A model generated the notes under the pieces. The model searched no databases. It saw only the letters and a program-made list of their open reading frames with translations, and had not been told where the DNA came from. From NCBI GenBank assembly GCA_020048255.1, contig JAIFMR010000150.1, forward strand, positions 1 through 9,033: DNA of 9,033 nt, in the 5' to 3' direction. The position numbers and the translations under genes are program-made. The DNA is from Rhodoferax sp. (GTDB lineage: Bacteria; Pseudomonadota; Gammaproteobacteria; Burkholderiales; Burkholderiaceae_C). Position 1 is the first letter of the stretch, and each line of letters opens with the position of its first letter. Positions 1 to 6,957 of this stretch are shown piece by piece.

Positions 1-103
1 ATGCAGTGGCGCTTGGCCGTAACCTTTTCGTAATCTAGAAGCAGCCGGGAATGCTAGCATGACTCTTGCTTGCACCTGTGTACATCCTGACCAGAGAACC
101 GCC
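1..103. other. Upstream region of ppc, no gene seen
   Basis: This short leader precedes the ppc start and is cut by the window edge. I see no convincing -35/-10 pair: a TTGGCC and a TAATCT lie in it, but only 12 bases apart. An in-frame ATG at 59 would lengthen ppc by 15 residues, and the segment it adds does not resemble the start of a carboxylase. The ppc promoter may lie here or beyond the edge. Confidence 0.4.
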
Positions 104-2974
104 ATGACAAAGACGAAACAAACGCCCTTAAAAACCAGCCGGCAAAACAGCGAGCAGCCCCTGGTGGACGACATCCGCCTGCTGGGCCGCATTCTGGGCG
201 ATGTGATTCGCGAGCAAGAAGGCGATGACGCTTTTGCCCTGATTGAACAAATTCGCCAACTGTCGGTGGCGTTTCGGCGCGATGCCGATCACGAAGCCGA
301 CAAGGCCCTCAGCAAGTTGTTGAAATCGCTCAGTGGCGACCAGACCGTCAGTGTGGTGCGCGCCTTTACCTATTTCAGCCACTTGGCCAATCTGGCCGAA
401 GACCGCCACCACATTCGCCGCCGCGCCATGCACGAACGTGCTGGCAGCCAGCACGCTGGCAGCCTGGACGTGACCTTGCAACGCCTGCAAAAAGGTGGCA
501 TCACCCCGCAGGCCATCAGCCAGATGCTGGCACACAGCTTTGTCTCACCGGTTTTGACGGCACACCCCACCGAAGTGCAGCGCAAAAGCATTCTGGACGC
601 TGAACGCGACATTGCCCAGCTGCTGACCACCCGCGACGACGTGTTGGCTCAGGCGGCAGCCTACAAAGTGCCCAAGGATGCATTGACCCCGCGCGAACTC
701 GCCGGCAACGAACTGCATCTGCGCGCCCGTGTGCTGCAACTCTGGCAAACCCGACTGCTGCGCTTTTCCAAATTGACCGTGGCGGACGAGGTGGAAAACG
801 CCTTGAGCTATTACGAGTCCACGTTTTTGCGCGAGATTCCGCGCCTTTACGCCGACCTGGAAACCGCGCTTGATGGCCAGCCTGTGGCCAGCTTTTTGCG
901 CATGGGCCAGTGGATTGGTGGTGACCGCGACGGCAACCCCAATGTCAATGCGCAAACGCTGACCCACGCGCTGCGCCGCCAGGCCGATGTCGCCCTGCGC
1001 CACTTGTTAACCGAGGTGCACTACCTGGGTGGCGAGTTGTCACTGTCTGCCATGCTGGTGGACTTTCCGCCAGAGATGCAAGCGCTGGCGGCACGCTCCC
1101 CCGATGCCAATGAGCACCGCAAGGACGAACCCTATCGCCGGGCGCTGATCGGGGTGTATTCCAGACTGGCGGCCACACTCAAGGAACTGACCGGCGGCGA
1201 CGCGGCACGTCATGCGGTCGCGCCACAAAACCCGTACCGCGCCGCCGGTGAATTATTGGCCGACCTGCGCGTCATTGAAGCATCGCTGCTGGCACACCAT
1301 GCCCAGGCGCTGGTGGCCCAACGACTGCAGCCCTTGATCCGCGCGGTGGAAGTATTTGGCTTTCACCTCGCAACGGTCGATTTGCGCCAGAGCTCAGACC
1401 AGCACGAAGCGGTGCTGGCCGAGCTGCTGGCCACGGCCCGCATCACGCCAGATTACGCCAGCCTGGATGAGAGCGCCAAATGCGAACTGCTGCTGCGCCT
1501 CTTGAACGATGCCCGGCCACTGCGAGTGATGGGCGTGGGCTATTCGGCCCACACCTTGAGCGAGGTCGGCATCTTTGAAGCCGCCAAAACCATGCGTGAC
1601 AGGTTTGGTGCACAAGCCATTCGCCACTACATCATCAGCCACACCGAGACTGTCAGCGACCTGCTGGAAGTGCTGTTGCTGCAAAAAGAAGTCGGCTTGA
1701 TGCGCGGCACGCTGGACGATGACCGTGCCACCTGCGACCTGATCGTGGTGCCGCTGTTCGAAACCATTGAGGACCTGCGCAATGCGGCGCCCATCATGAA
1801 AGCGTTTTACAGCTTGCCCGGCATCCTGGCGCTGGTGCAACGCGGTGGCCCGGACCAATACGGCGAGCAGGACATCATGCTGGGCTACTCTGACAGCAAC
1901 AAGGACGGCGGCATTTTCACCAGCAACTGGGAGCTGTACCGGGGCGAAATTGCGCTGGTGGAAGTGTTTGATGACATCAACCGCACCCACCCCACCCCCG
2001 CGAACAGCCACTTTATTCAGTTGCGCATGTTCCACGGGCGTGGCGGCACTGTCGGACGCGGCGGTGGCCCGAGTTACGAGGCCATTCTGGCGCAGCCGCC
2101 CGGCACGGTGCGCGGCCAGATTCGCCTGACCGAACAGGGCGAGGTGATCGGCTCCAAATACGCCAACCCCGAAATCGGTCGGCGCAATCTGGAGACCCTG
2201 GTGGCAGCCACACTCGAAGCCACCTTGTTGCACCCCACCCAGTCCGCCAAGCCGGCTTTCATGGACGCAGCCGCCGAGTTGTCACTGGCCAGCATGGCCG
2301 CTTACCGCAAGCTGGTATACGACACACCCGGTTTTACCGACTACTTTTTCAGCTCGACCCCGATCAGGGAAATTGCCGAGCTCAACATCGGGTCGCGGCC
2401 GGCCTCACGCAAAGCCACCCAAAAAATTGAAGACCTGCGCGCCATTCCCTGGGGCTTCAGCTGGGGCCAATGTCGCTTGACCTTGCCCGGCTGGTTTGGT
2501 TTTGGGTCGGCTGTAGAGCAATTTTTGAACCCGCAGGGCGATGCTACACCTGCCAAAACACACCAGCAGCGCTTGACCCAATTGCAGCAAATGGAAAAGC
2601 AGTGGCCGTTTTTCAAAACCTTGCTCTCTAACATCGACATGGTGCTGGCCAAAAGCGACCTGGCACTGGCAACGCGTTACGCCGAACTGGTGAGCGACAA
2701 AAAGCTGCGCAAAAAGATTTTTAGCGCGATTGAACAGGAGTGGCACCGCACCGCCCAGGCGCTGGAGCTGATCACCGGCGACCAGCAGCGCCTGGCCAAC
2801 AACGCGGCGCTACAGCGCTCCATACGCCACCGTTTCCCGTACATCGACCCGCTGCACCATTTGCAGGTGGAGCTGGTACGCCGTTACCGCGCCGGCCAAA
2901 CCGACGAACGCATCAAGCGCGGTATTCATATCTCGATCAACGGGATTGCGGCGGGCTTGCGCAATACCGGGTGA
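104..2974 (+). CDS. ppc: Phosphoenolpyruvate carboxylase
   Basis: Cytosolic enzyme that carboxylates phosphoenolpyruvate with bicarbonate to give oxaloacetate and phosphate, refilling the TCA cycle. The 956-residue product carries the family signatures in order: VLTAHPT near residue 150 with the catalytic histidine (E. coli His138 equivalent), GGDRDGNPNV near 272, GYSDSNKDGG near 593, and the glycine-rich loop FHGRGGTVGRGGGP near 643, whose arginine also takes part in aspartate inhibition in the E. coli enzyme. The C-terminus is RNTG, as in E. coli, so the active-site and allosteric tail is intact. It is longer than the 883-residue E. coli protein, with the extra length partly at the N-terminus and in internal loops. 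I chose the ATG at 104 over the in-frame ATG at 59 because the extension (Cys-rich, no similarity) looks non-coding; neither start has a strong ribosome binding site. It stands alone and converges on the porin gene. Identity is very secure. Confidence 0.98.
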   Translation: MTKTKQTPLKTSRQNSEQPLVDDIRLLGRILGDVIREQEGDDAFALIEQIRQLSVAFRRDADHEADKALSKLLKSLSGDQTVSVVRAFTYFSHLANLAEDRHHIRRRAMHERAGSQHAGSLDVTLQRLQKGGITPQAISQMLAHSFVSPVLTAHPTEVQRKSILDAERDIAQLLTTRDDVLAQAAAYKVPKDALTPRELAGNELHLRARVLQLWQTRLLRFSKLTVADEVENALSYYESTFLREIPRLYADLETALDGQPVASFLRMGQWIGGDRDGNPNVNAQTLTHALRRQADVALRHLLTEVHYLGGELSLSAMLVDFPPEMQALAARSPDANEHRKDEPYRRALIGVYSRLAATLKELTGGDAARHAVAPQNPYRAAGELLADLRVIEASLLAHHAQALVAQRLQPLIRAVEVFGFHLATVDLRQSSDQHEAVLAELLATARITPDYASLDESAKCELLLRLLNDARPLRVMGVGYSAHTLSEVGIFEAAKTMRDRFGAQAIRHYIISHTETVSDLLEVLLLQKEVGLMRGTLDDDRATCDLIVVPLFETIEDLRNAAPIMKAFYSLPGILALVQRGGPDQYGEQDIMLGYSDSNKDGGIFTSNWELYRGEIALVEVFDDINRTHPTPANSHFIQLRMFHGRGGTVGRGGGPSYEAILAQPPGTVRGQIRLTEQGEVIGSKYANPEIGRRNLETLVAATLEATLLHPTQSAKPAFMDAAAELSLASMAAYRKLVYDTPGFTDYFFSSTPIREIAELNIGSRPASRKATQKIEDLRAIPWGFSWGQCRLTLPGWFGFGSAVEQFLNPQGDATPAKTHQQRLTQLQQMEKQWPFFKTLLSNIDMVLAKSDLALATRYAELVSDKKLRKKIFSAIEQEWHRTAQALELITGDQQRLANNAALQRSIRHRFPYIDPLHHLQVELVRRYRAGQTDERIKRGIHISINGIAAGLRNTG

Positions 2975-3020
2975 AGTGGGCTCGGCTTGAACGATGTTCG
3001 TCCGCTCGCTGAAAATCACA

Positions 3021-3060
3021 AAATTGATAGCACCTTACGCATATTGCGTAAGGGCTAGAG
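3021..3060 (+). repeat. Short palindromic interspersed repeat, copy 1
   Basis: A 40-base element running from AAATTGATAGC to GGGCTAGAG lies 46 bases after the ppc stop. Its centre is a perfect 8-bp inverted repeat, CCTTACGC / GCGTAAGG (3033-3040 and 3046-3053), around a 5-base loop. The stem is extended by TAGC / GCTA across one bulged A, giving 12 pairs in all. A diverged copy with identical spacing (AGC, 20 bases, GGGCTAGAG) occurs on the minus strand at 8491-8529. Elements ending in GCTAGAGG with a palindromic core are, from memory, common between genes in Comamonadaceae. The hairpin could also help end ppc transcripts, but no T-run follows it. Confidence 0.65.
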
Positions 3061-3153
3061 GACTCAAAAGCATGTAACTTCAGAGCAATTCCAGACGATC
3101 GGTGCTCCTCGCGTCTTTAGCTTGTTCGCGGACTACGACTACGGATGTTGATG

Positions 3154-3178
3154 TTGTCAGCGCTGCGAGCTCTGACAA
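3154..3178. other. Hairpin in the ppc-porin convergent gap
   Basis: TTGTCAG (3154-3160) and CTGACAA (3172-3178) are perfect 7-base inverted arms. Inside them, GCT and AGC pair further around a GCG loop, with one c/t mismatch between the two stems. It lies in the gap between two converging genes, where bidirectional transcript ends are expected. Neither side has a T-run, so it may be a 3'-end stabilising structure rather than an intrinsic terminator. Confidence 0.4.
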
Positions 3179-3189
3179 ATCGGTCCACG

Positions 3190-3224
3190 AAAAACATCGG
3201 TTATGCGCTGCATCTGCGCACCCG
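3190..3224 (-). terminator. Possible intrinsic terminator of the porin gene
   Basis: Read on the minus strand just after the porin stop, TGCGC and GCGCA arms (3220-3216 and 3208-3204) form a 5-bp stem. It can be extended by CGG/CCG across a small internal loop. ATG and then five T residues (3194-3190) follow. Position and T-run fit a weak Rho-independent terminator; the interrupted stem keeps confidence moderate. Confidence 0.4.
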
Positions 3225-3233
3225 AACCAAGTA

Positions 3234-4313
3234 TCAAAAGGTGTGCATCAGGCCAAGCGAAAGGCCGTTGCCGGACCCAGGCAGGCCCGCTGCCACGAAG
3301 CCGGTTTGCCAATTGGTGTGATCCAATTCGCCGTACAACTTTGTACGTTTGGACAACTTGTACTCCAAGAAAGCGACGCTGCGGTTGTAGCCGTCGTCCG
3401 CTTTGGCGGTGCGGGTGCGCTCAACGCGGTAGTGGGCGAGAATCAAGTCCATGCTCGTCGTCAGTGGAACGGTCCCGCCAAGGCCCAGCACTGTCTGCTT
3501 GGTTTTGGCAGTGCCAGACACCTCGGCTTCATGGCTACCGTATGTCAGCGACAGTTTGCTGTTACCAATATTGCCACTGATGCCACCGACATAGGCCTTG
3601 AGCTGAAGGTCGGTTGCGCTTTTAAAATCGGTGTAAGCCAGCGTTGCGGCAAACGTGCCTGTCTGGTAAGCCACGCCCAAGCCCGACGAGGACAACGCAG
3701 ACGATTTGCCAGACTGCTCGCCAAAGGCGTGCATGGCGCGCACGGTCAGATCATTGAACTTGCCTGCGTATTTCACCGAATTGTCCAAGCGGTACGCACC
3801 ACTGGTCGCACCCGACGGTCCAAATTCAATACCCAGTCCGTGTGCGTTCAAGGTGGCAGTGCTGACATTGGGATTAAAGCCGGCAAATCGCATACCCAAC
3901 GGATCAACCGGGCCCATCGAATCAGCCAATACCGTGGTCTGCCGGCCCAACGTGATCGCCCCCCAGTTGGCCCTCAGCCCCACAAAGGATGCCCGATCAA
4001 AAAATTTGGTGGCATTGGCTTGCGCTCCAGTGTCAATGTTGATGCCAGACTCCAGATTAAAGATGGCTGCCATACCACCCCCCAGATCTTCACTACCCCG
4101 AAAGCCAAATCGACTGGTGTTGTTTACACCGCTACTGACAGCGGTGACCGATCCGTTTGCGGCAGCATTGCTGGCATTGAGGCCGTCGGTGAAGCGAACG
4201 CTTGCATCCGCAATGCCGTAAAGAGTGACCGTACTCTGTGCGTCGGCCGCGCAGGTACCTGCCAGCAGAGCCAATGCAGTGCAGAATTTTTTAGTGTGTG
4301 TGAGGTGGTTCAT
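3234..4313 (-). CDS. Gram-negative porin, general diffusion type
   Basis: Outer-membrane beta-barrel protein that should form trimeric water-filled channels for small solutes. The 359-residue precursor starts with a signal peptide (basic KK, then a hydrophobic stretch) with predicted cleavage after ADA, before QSTVTLYG, the classic first strand of Burkholderiales porins. Other family marks are the segment SRFGFRGSEDLGGG followed by FNLESG (about residues 65-90), the RASFVGLRANWGAITLGRQ segment, alternating beta-strand sequence throughout, and a C-terminal phenylalanine (LMHTF), the barrel-assembly signal. The mature length of about 334 residues is normal. I chose the ATG at 4313; a TTG five codons upstream is in frame but adds a charged KDKR stretch and has no advantage. 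The ribosome binding site is weak. It is divergent from the cyclase gene and converges with ppc. Substrate preference cannot be read from the sequence, so no gene symbol is given. Confidence 0.93.
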   Translation of the reverse strand: MNHLTHTKKFCTALALLAGTCAADAQSTVTLYGIADASVRFTDGLNASNAAANGSVTAVSSGVNNTSRFGFRGSEDLGGGMAAIFNLESGINIDTGAQANATKFFDRASFVGLRANWGAITLGRQTTVLADSMGPVDPLGMRFAGFNPNVSTATLNAHGLGIEFGPSGATSGAYRLDNSVKYAGKFNDLTVRAMHAFGEQSGKSSALSSSGLGVAYQTGTFAATLAYTDFKSATDLQLKAYVGGISGNIGNSKLSLTYGSHEAEVSGTAKTKQTVLGLGGTVPLTTSMDLILAHYRVERTRTAKADDGYNRSVAFLEYKLSKRTKLYGELDHTNWQTGFVAAGLPGSGNGLSLGLMHTF

Positions 4314-4324
4314 GCGCTTGTCTT

Positions 4325-4624
4325 TCAAATGGGCAATTGTTTGGACAGGTTCGGCGCTGGCAACTTGCGCTCGTGAGAGCTAACCACGCCGCTTGCGATG
4401 ATAGCGCTCTTTTGAGCGTATGTTCCCTTACGTAGTTGAGCCACCCGCGTGCTGGACAACTCCAACCGGCGCGCCGTGTCGCGGTTTGTCATGGCGTGCC
4501 GCCCGTCATATCGCGCAAAAGAGGCCTTTGCCCGCAGCTCGTACCCCCCATCGTCAAGGGTCGTTGATGCGGATATCCTTAGTGCTCCATCAATGGGCTT
4601 TATCTCCCATGCAGTACGATCCAA
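4325..4624 (-). CDS. Doubtful small protein with a helix-turn-helix-like segment
   Basis: I do not recognise this frame and it may not be a gene. It encodes 99 residues. The middle part (about residues 45-70, MTNRDTARRLELSSTRVAQL) reads like a small helix-turn-helix: polar helix, LELSST turn, then an RVAQLRKG second helix. Codon use in this middle part looks coding-like (GAC ACG GCG CGC CGG), but both ends are poorer (ATA, CTA and AGG codons near the start). It begins at 4624 just beside the divergent cyclase start and stops 11 bases before the porin ATG, so it would be co-transcribed with the porin. An internal ATG at 4492 would give a 55-residue version. No convincing ribosome binding site is seen. 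It may be a chance frame or a decayed regulator. Confidence 0.17.
   Translation of the reverse strand: MDRTAWEIKPIDGALRISASTTLDDGGYELRAKASFARYDGRHAMTNRDTARRLELSSTRVAQLRKGTYAQKSAIIASGVVSSHERKLPAPNLSKQLPI
4336..4363 (-). promoter_or_regulatory. Weak candidate porin promoter
   Basis: On the minus strand TTGCCA (4363-4358) is followed after 16 bases by AACAAT (4341-4336), matching four to five of six positions of each sigma-70 box. It would start transcription only about 15-20 bases before the porin ATG, a very short leader for a porin, so a promoter farther upstream is equally possible. Confidence 0.2.
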
Positions 4625-4626
4625 GA

Positions 4627-6345
4627 ATGATCAGTCAACGCTTATGGAAAGCCCTGTACGCCCTTTTGCTGCTTTGCGCAATGGCAGGGGTACGCGGGCA
4701 AGCGTTGAATCTAACCGAACTCCCTCCAGGCTACCTGGGCGGACATGCCGAACTGCTGCTTGAGGACGGCGCACCCCTGACTCAAACGCAGGCGCAAATC
4801 CGTTTTGAAGCGGGGCAGGGTGTCAAGGGCGAGCGCAACGTGCCCGGTTTTGGCATTGGTGCCCGCGCCGTCTGGCTGCACTGGACTTTGCTTAACTCCA
4901 CAGACATATCACGTGATATGCGCCTTTCGATCGGCACGACTTGGCTCGACGCCATCGACATTTATGTTATCGGGCCCGAGCGGCAGGGGGCGCAGTGGCG
5001 CATGGGGGATGAGCGCGACCATGCCTCCGGGCTGAAGGCAGCCATCGGATACGAGGTCGCACCCGTATTTGCGCCTGGGCGCAGCGAACTGTATGTGCGC
5101 GTGCAGTCTATTGACCCGATGGTGGTGCCGATAGAGCTTCTCACCCCTGAACAAGCAGCACGAAATGACGAGTTGGTGCGCTACACCTACGGCTTTATTT
5201 ACGGATTTCTGATCGCCCTGGTGGCTTATAACTTCATGTTGTATGCAGGGCTGCGCGATCGCAACCACCTGCTGTACTCGGTATATCTGACGACACTGAT
5301 TTGCCTGAACCTGGCCTACACCGGCCATGGGCTGGCCTGGATCTGGCCGGGTCAGCCGGACCTGCAACGCTATGTCATCTTGGGGTTGATGGTGGTGTTT
5401 GGGTGTGCGGGCTTGCTGTTTGCCAGGCGCTTTCTCGATTTGAAAAGTCATGCACCGCGTACTGATGCGTGGATCAGCCGGGGGTCGGCGGGCGTGCTGG
5501 CGCTGTTTGCACTGAGCGTTGTGGTGCAAAGTCACCTGGCGGCGGCCCTGTTGGCATTTGTCTTCTTTGGGGTTTTTACCGTCAGCATGGTGTATCTTGG
5601 CCTGCTGACGGTACATCACCGACGCGTCTCAGGCCGATATTTTCTGCCGGCGGTGGTGTTCGGCATGCTGGGCGGTGGTTCCACCTTCTTGGTGGTTCTG
5701 GGCTTGACTCCGTTTAACACCCTAAGCTATCACGCCCTGGAGTTAGGCATCATTTTGGAGGCCACTTTGCTCGCGTTGGCGGTGGCGCACCAGGTGCGAC
5801 TGCACCAGCAAGCCACCCTGCATGCAGAGCACCTGGCCAGCCATGACCCACTGACCGGCCTGCACAATCGGCGCGCATTTCAGGAGCGTGGACAGGCCTT
5901 ATGGAGTACCTCTGCGCGTGGCCATCGGCCCTTGTCCATGATCCTTCTTGACCTCGACTATTTCAAGCAAGTCAATGACACCCATGGCCACGCCACCGGC
6001 GACCAGGCGCTCGTCATGAGCGCGCAGTTGCTGACCAAGGCCTGCCGGGCGGGCGATGTGCTGGCGCGCTGGGGCGGGGAGGAATTCATCTTGCTCTTGC
6101 CCGAAACAGACATTGAACAAGCCTGTGTATTTGCCGAGCGATTGCGCCAGGAGTTTGTTGAGCAAAAGGTGCATACCGAGCACCAGACTCTGCAGATTAC
6201 AGCCAGCTTTGGAGTAGCACAGCGCGGCGCTCACACCAACCTGGAAGCCCTGATCAAGTCTGCCGATGTAGCCCTGTACGAGGCCAAGCACGCCGGGCGC
6301 AACCAGGTGCAGCGCGCGCGACGTATGAACGAATTGCCGCTTTAG
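4627..6345 (+). CDS. Membrane diguanylate cyclase, 7TMR-DISM plus GGDEF
   Basis: Inner-membrane sensor enzyme expected to make the second messenger c-di-GMP from two GTP. The 572-residue product has a signal peptide (1-24, RLWK then a Leu/Ala-rich core, cleavage before Gln25). A periplasmic sensory domain follows (about 33-175), of the 7TMR-DISMED2 type with AVWLHWTLLN and DAIDIYVI strands. Seven hydrophobic segments lie between about 186 and 388, and a cytosolic GGDEF domain runs from DPLTGLHNRR (407) to the end. The active-site motif is GGEEF (483-487), with metal-binding DLDYFKQVND at 442. RAGD at 474-477 sits five residues before GGEEF, so the inhibitory I-site is intact. All key residues are present, so it is predicted active and product-inhibited. 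The ATG at 4627 gives a textbook signal peptide. An ATG at 4567 has a better ribosome-binding-like AAGGG, but the added codons include ATA, TTA and AGA, unlike the rest of the gene. The ligand is unknown; the DISMED2 fold is thought to bind carbohydrate-like molecules. Confidence 0.95.
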   Translation: MISQRLWKALYALLLLCAMAGVRGQALNLTELPPGYLGGHAELLLEDGAPLTQTQAQIRFEAGQGVKGERNVPGFGIGARAVWLHWTLLNSTDISRDMRLSIGTTWLDAIDIYVIGPERQGAQWRMGDERDHASGLKAAIGYEVAPVFAPGRSELYVRVQSIDPMVVPIELLTPEQAARNDELVRYTYGFIYGFLIALVAYNFMLYAGLRDRNHLLYSVYLTTLICLNLAYTGHGLAWIWPGQPDLQRYVILGLMVVFGCAGLLFARRFLDLKSHAPRTDAWISRGSAGVLALFALSVVVQSHLAAALLAFVFFGVFTVSMVYLGLLTVHHRRVSGRYFLPAVVFGMLGGGSTFLVVLGLTPFNTLSYHALELGIILEATLLALAVAHQVRLHQQATLHAEHLASHDPLTGLHNRRAFQERGQALWSTSARGHRPLSMILLDLDYFKQVNDTHGHATGDQALVMSAQLLTKACRAGDVLARWGGEEFILLLPETDIEQACVFAERLRQEFVEQKVHTEHQTLQITASFGVAQRGAHTNLEALIKSADVALYEAKHAGRNQVQRARRMNELPL

Positions 6346-6422
6346 ACGACAGCGGGAGTCAGAAGACGCAGGATGCCGCCCTCGGCCATGATCTCCACTT
6401 CCAGTCCCACCAGTAAAGTGAA
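6342..6422 (-). pseudogene. Coding-like 3' fragment of an unidentified gene
   Basis: On the minus strand a 26-codon open run lies between a TAG at 6425-6423 and a TAA at 6344-6342. Its codons are strongly coding-like (CTG, GTG, GAG, ATC, GCC, GGC) and its C-terminal part reads EVEIMAEGGILRLL. The EVE-x4-GGIL spacing faintly resembles the C-terminal end of aconitase-family proteins (EVEYYRHGGIL type), but the match is too short to name. It lies downstream of DUF971 on the same strand, and its stop overlaps the stop of the convergent cyclase. It may be the tail of a gene lost here, or chance. Confidence 0.2.
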
Positions 6423-6438
6423 CTATTGGCTTTCACTT
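6416..6438. other. Hairpin between cyclase and DUF971 genes
   Basis: AAGTGAA (6416-6422) and TTCACTT (6432-6438) are perfect 7-base inverted arms around a 9-base loop. It sits between two converging genes, where a shared transcript end is expected. No T-run follows on either strand, so intrinsic termination is uncertain; its A/T-rich arms make it a weak structure. Confidence 0.3.
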
Positions 6439-6504
6439 CTGCTTGATTGATGGGGTATTTGAGGATATTGTTTGTGGGCCGCCGCACACAGGCTGGCGGA
6501 TACC

Positions 6505-6918
6505 TCAGTGACTCGCGCAACTGCTCCCGGCCTTTTCAGCCATGGGCGTGTCGCGATCAACGCCGGCGGCGACCAGCCGGGCGTTGTAGTCGGCCCAGAG
6601 CTTATCTTGTTGCGAACCCAAAAAATACAGGTAATCCCAAGAGAAGATGCCCGACTCATGACCGTCTGAAAAGGCTGGCTGCACAGCATAGTTGCCGACC
6701 GGTTCCAGGCCGGTCAAGCTGACATCGCGCTTGCCAGTTTGCAAGGTCTCCTGCCCGGGGCCATGGCCGGCCACTTCGGCCGAGGGTGAATACACCCGCA
6801 TCAGTTCAAACGGAATCCGAAACTCCGCACCGTCCGAAAAGCTGATTTCCAGCACCCGTGACTGGCTGTGAACCGTGATGTTTTCGGGGCTGGGCGCCCC
6901 TGCTTGCAAACCTGCCAT
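6505..6918 (-). CDS. DUF971 domain protein (GBBH-like N-terminal fold)
   Basis: This 137-residue protein consists almost entirely of one DUF971 domain (PF06155; about residues 14-105), the fold also found at the N-terminus of gamma-butyrobetaine hydroxylase and at the C-terminus of some Mrp/HCF101 Fe-S carrier proteins. Recognisable pieces are LEISFSDGAEFRIPFELMRVYSPSAEV, a GHGPGQ turn, GKRDVSLTGLEPVGNYAV, and FSDGHESGIFSWDYL. The last 20 residues are a tail ending SSCASH, with one cysteine and one histidine as possible metal ligands. Its biochemical role is not established; from family context a part in metal or Fe-S handling is possible. It starts 39 bases after the stop of the Fe-S oxidoreductase with a perfect ribosome binding site, so the two are almost certainly co-transcribed. 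In relatives as I recall them the next gene is ubiE; here no gene follows on this strand before the cyclase. Confidence 0.9.
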   Translation of the reverse strand: MAGLQAGAPSPENITVHSQSRVLEISFSDGAEFRIPFELMRVYSPSAEVAGHGPGQETLQTGKRDVSLTGLEPVGNYAVQPAFSDGHESGIFSWDYLYFLGSQQDKLWADYNARLVAAGVDRDTPMAEKAGSSCASH

Positions 6919-6925
6919 GTTGAAT

Positions 6926-6931
6926 CTCCTT
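6926..6931 (-). promoter_or_regulatory. Strong ribosome binding site of the DUF971 gene
   Basis: AAGGAG on the minus strand lies 7 bases before the ATG at 6918. It fixes the start of the DUF971 protein and shows that it is translated independently in the short gap after the oxidoreductase gene. Confidence 0.85.
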
Positions 6932-6957
6932 GTGTTGTTAGTCTAGGTGGCGTGGCA

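Larger units (their letters stand above)
4314..4626. other. Spacer between divergent porin and cyclase genes
   Basis: This 313-base spacer must hold the promoters of both divergent genes. On the minus strand a weak porin promoter candidate is visible (listed separately). On the plus strand TTGTCA at 4486-4491 with TATCGC 17 bases later is a poor but possible cyclase promoter. A small hairpin (CGCTC at 4405-4409, four T, GAGCG at 4414-4418) sits mid-spacer; it is too short to assign a role. AAGGG at 4556-4560 is a ribosome-binding-like motif before an alternative cyclase ATG at 4567. A 99-codon minus-strand frame also crosses the spacer and is described separately. Confidence 0.5.

Noticed and set aside
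59..103. Alternative upstream start of ppc at 59
   Set aside because: The extra 15 residues are Cys-rich and unlike PEP carboxylase N-termini, and they lack a clear ribosome binding site.
1394..2233. Minus-strand open frame (279 codons) inside ppc
   Set aside because: It is antisense to conserved PEP carboxylase motifs, and its composition (His, Gln, Val-rich) fits an antisense shadow.
4314..4328. TTG start for the porin five codons upstream
   Set aside because: The ATG at 4313 gives a normal signal peptide, and the extension KDKR adds nothing typical of porins.
3102..4376. Long plus-strand open frame (424 codons) opposite the porin gene
   Set aside because: It is the antisense shadow of the porin. 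Its translation has no domain character, while the minus strand shows signal peptide, porin motifs and terminal Phe.
4420..4626. N-terminal extension of the cyclase to an ATG at 4420 or 4567
   Set aside because: The extension would place up to 69 odd residues before a perfect signal peptide, with codon use unlike the rest of the gene. The 4567 start is still possible because of the AAGGG before it.
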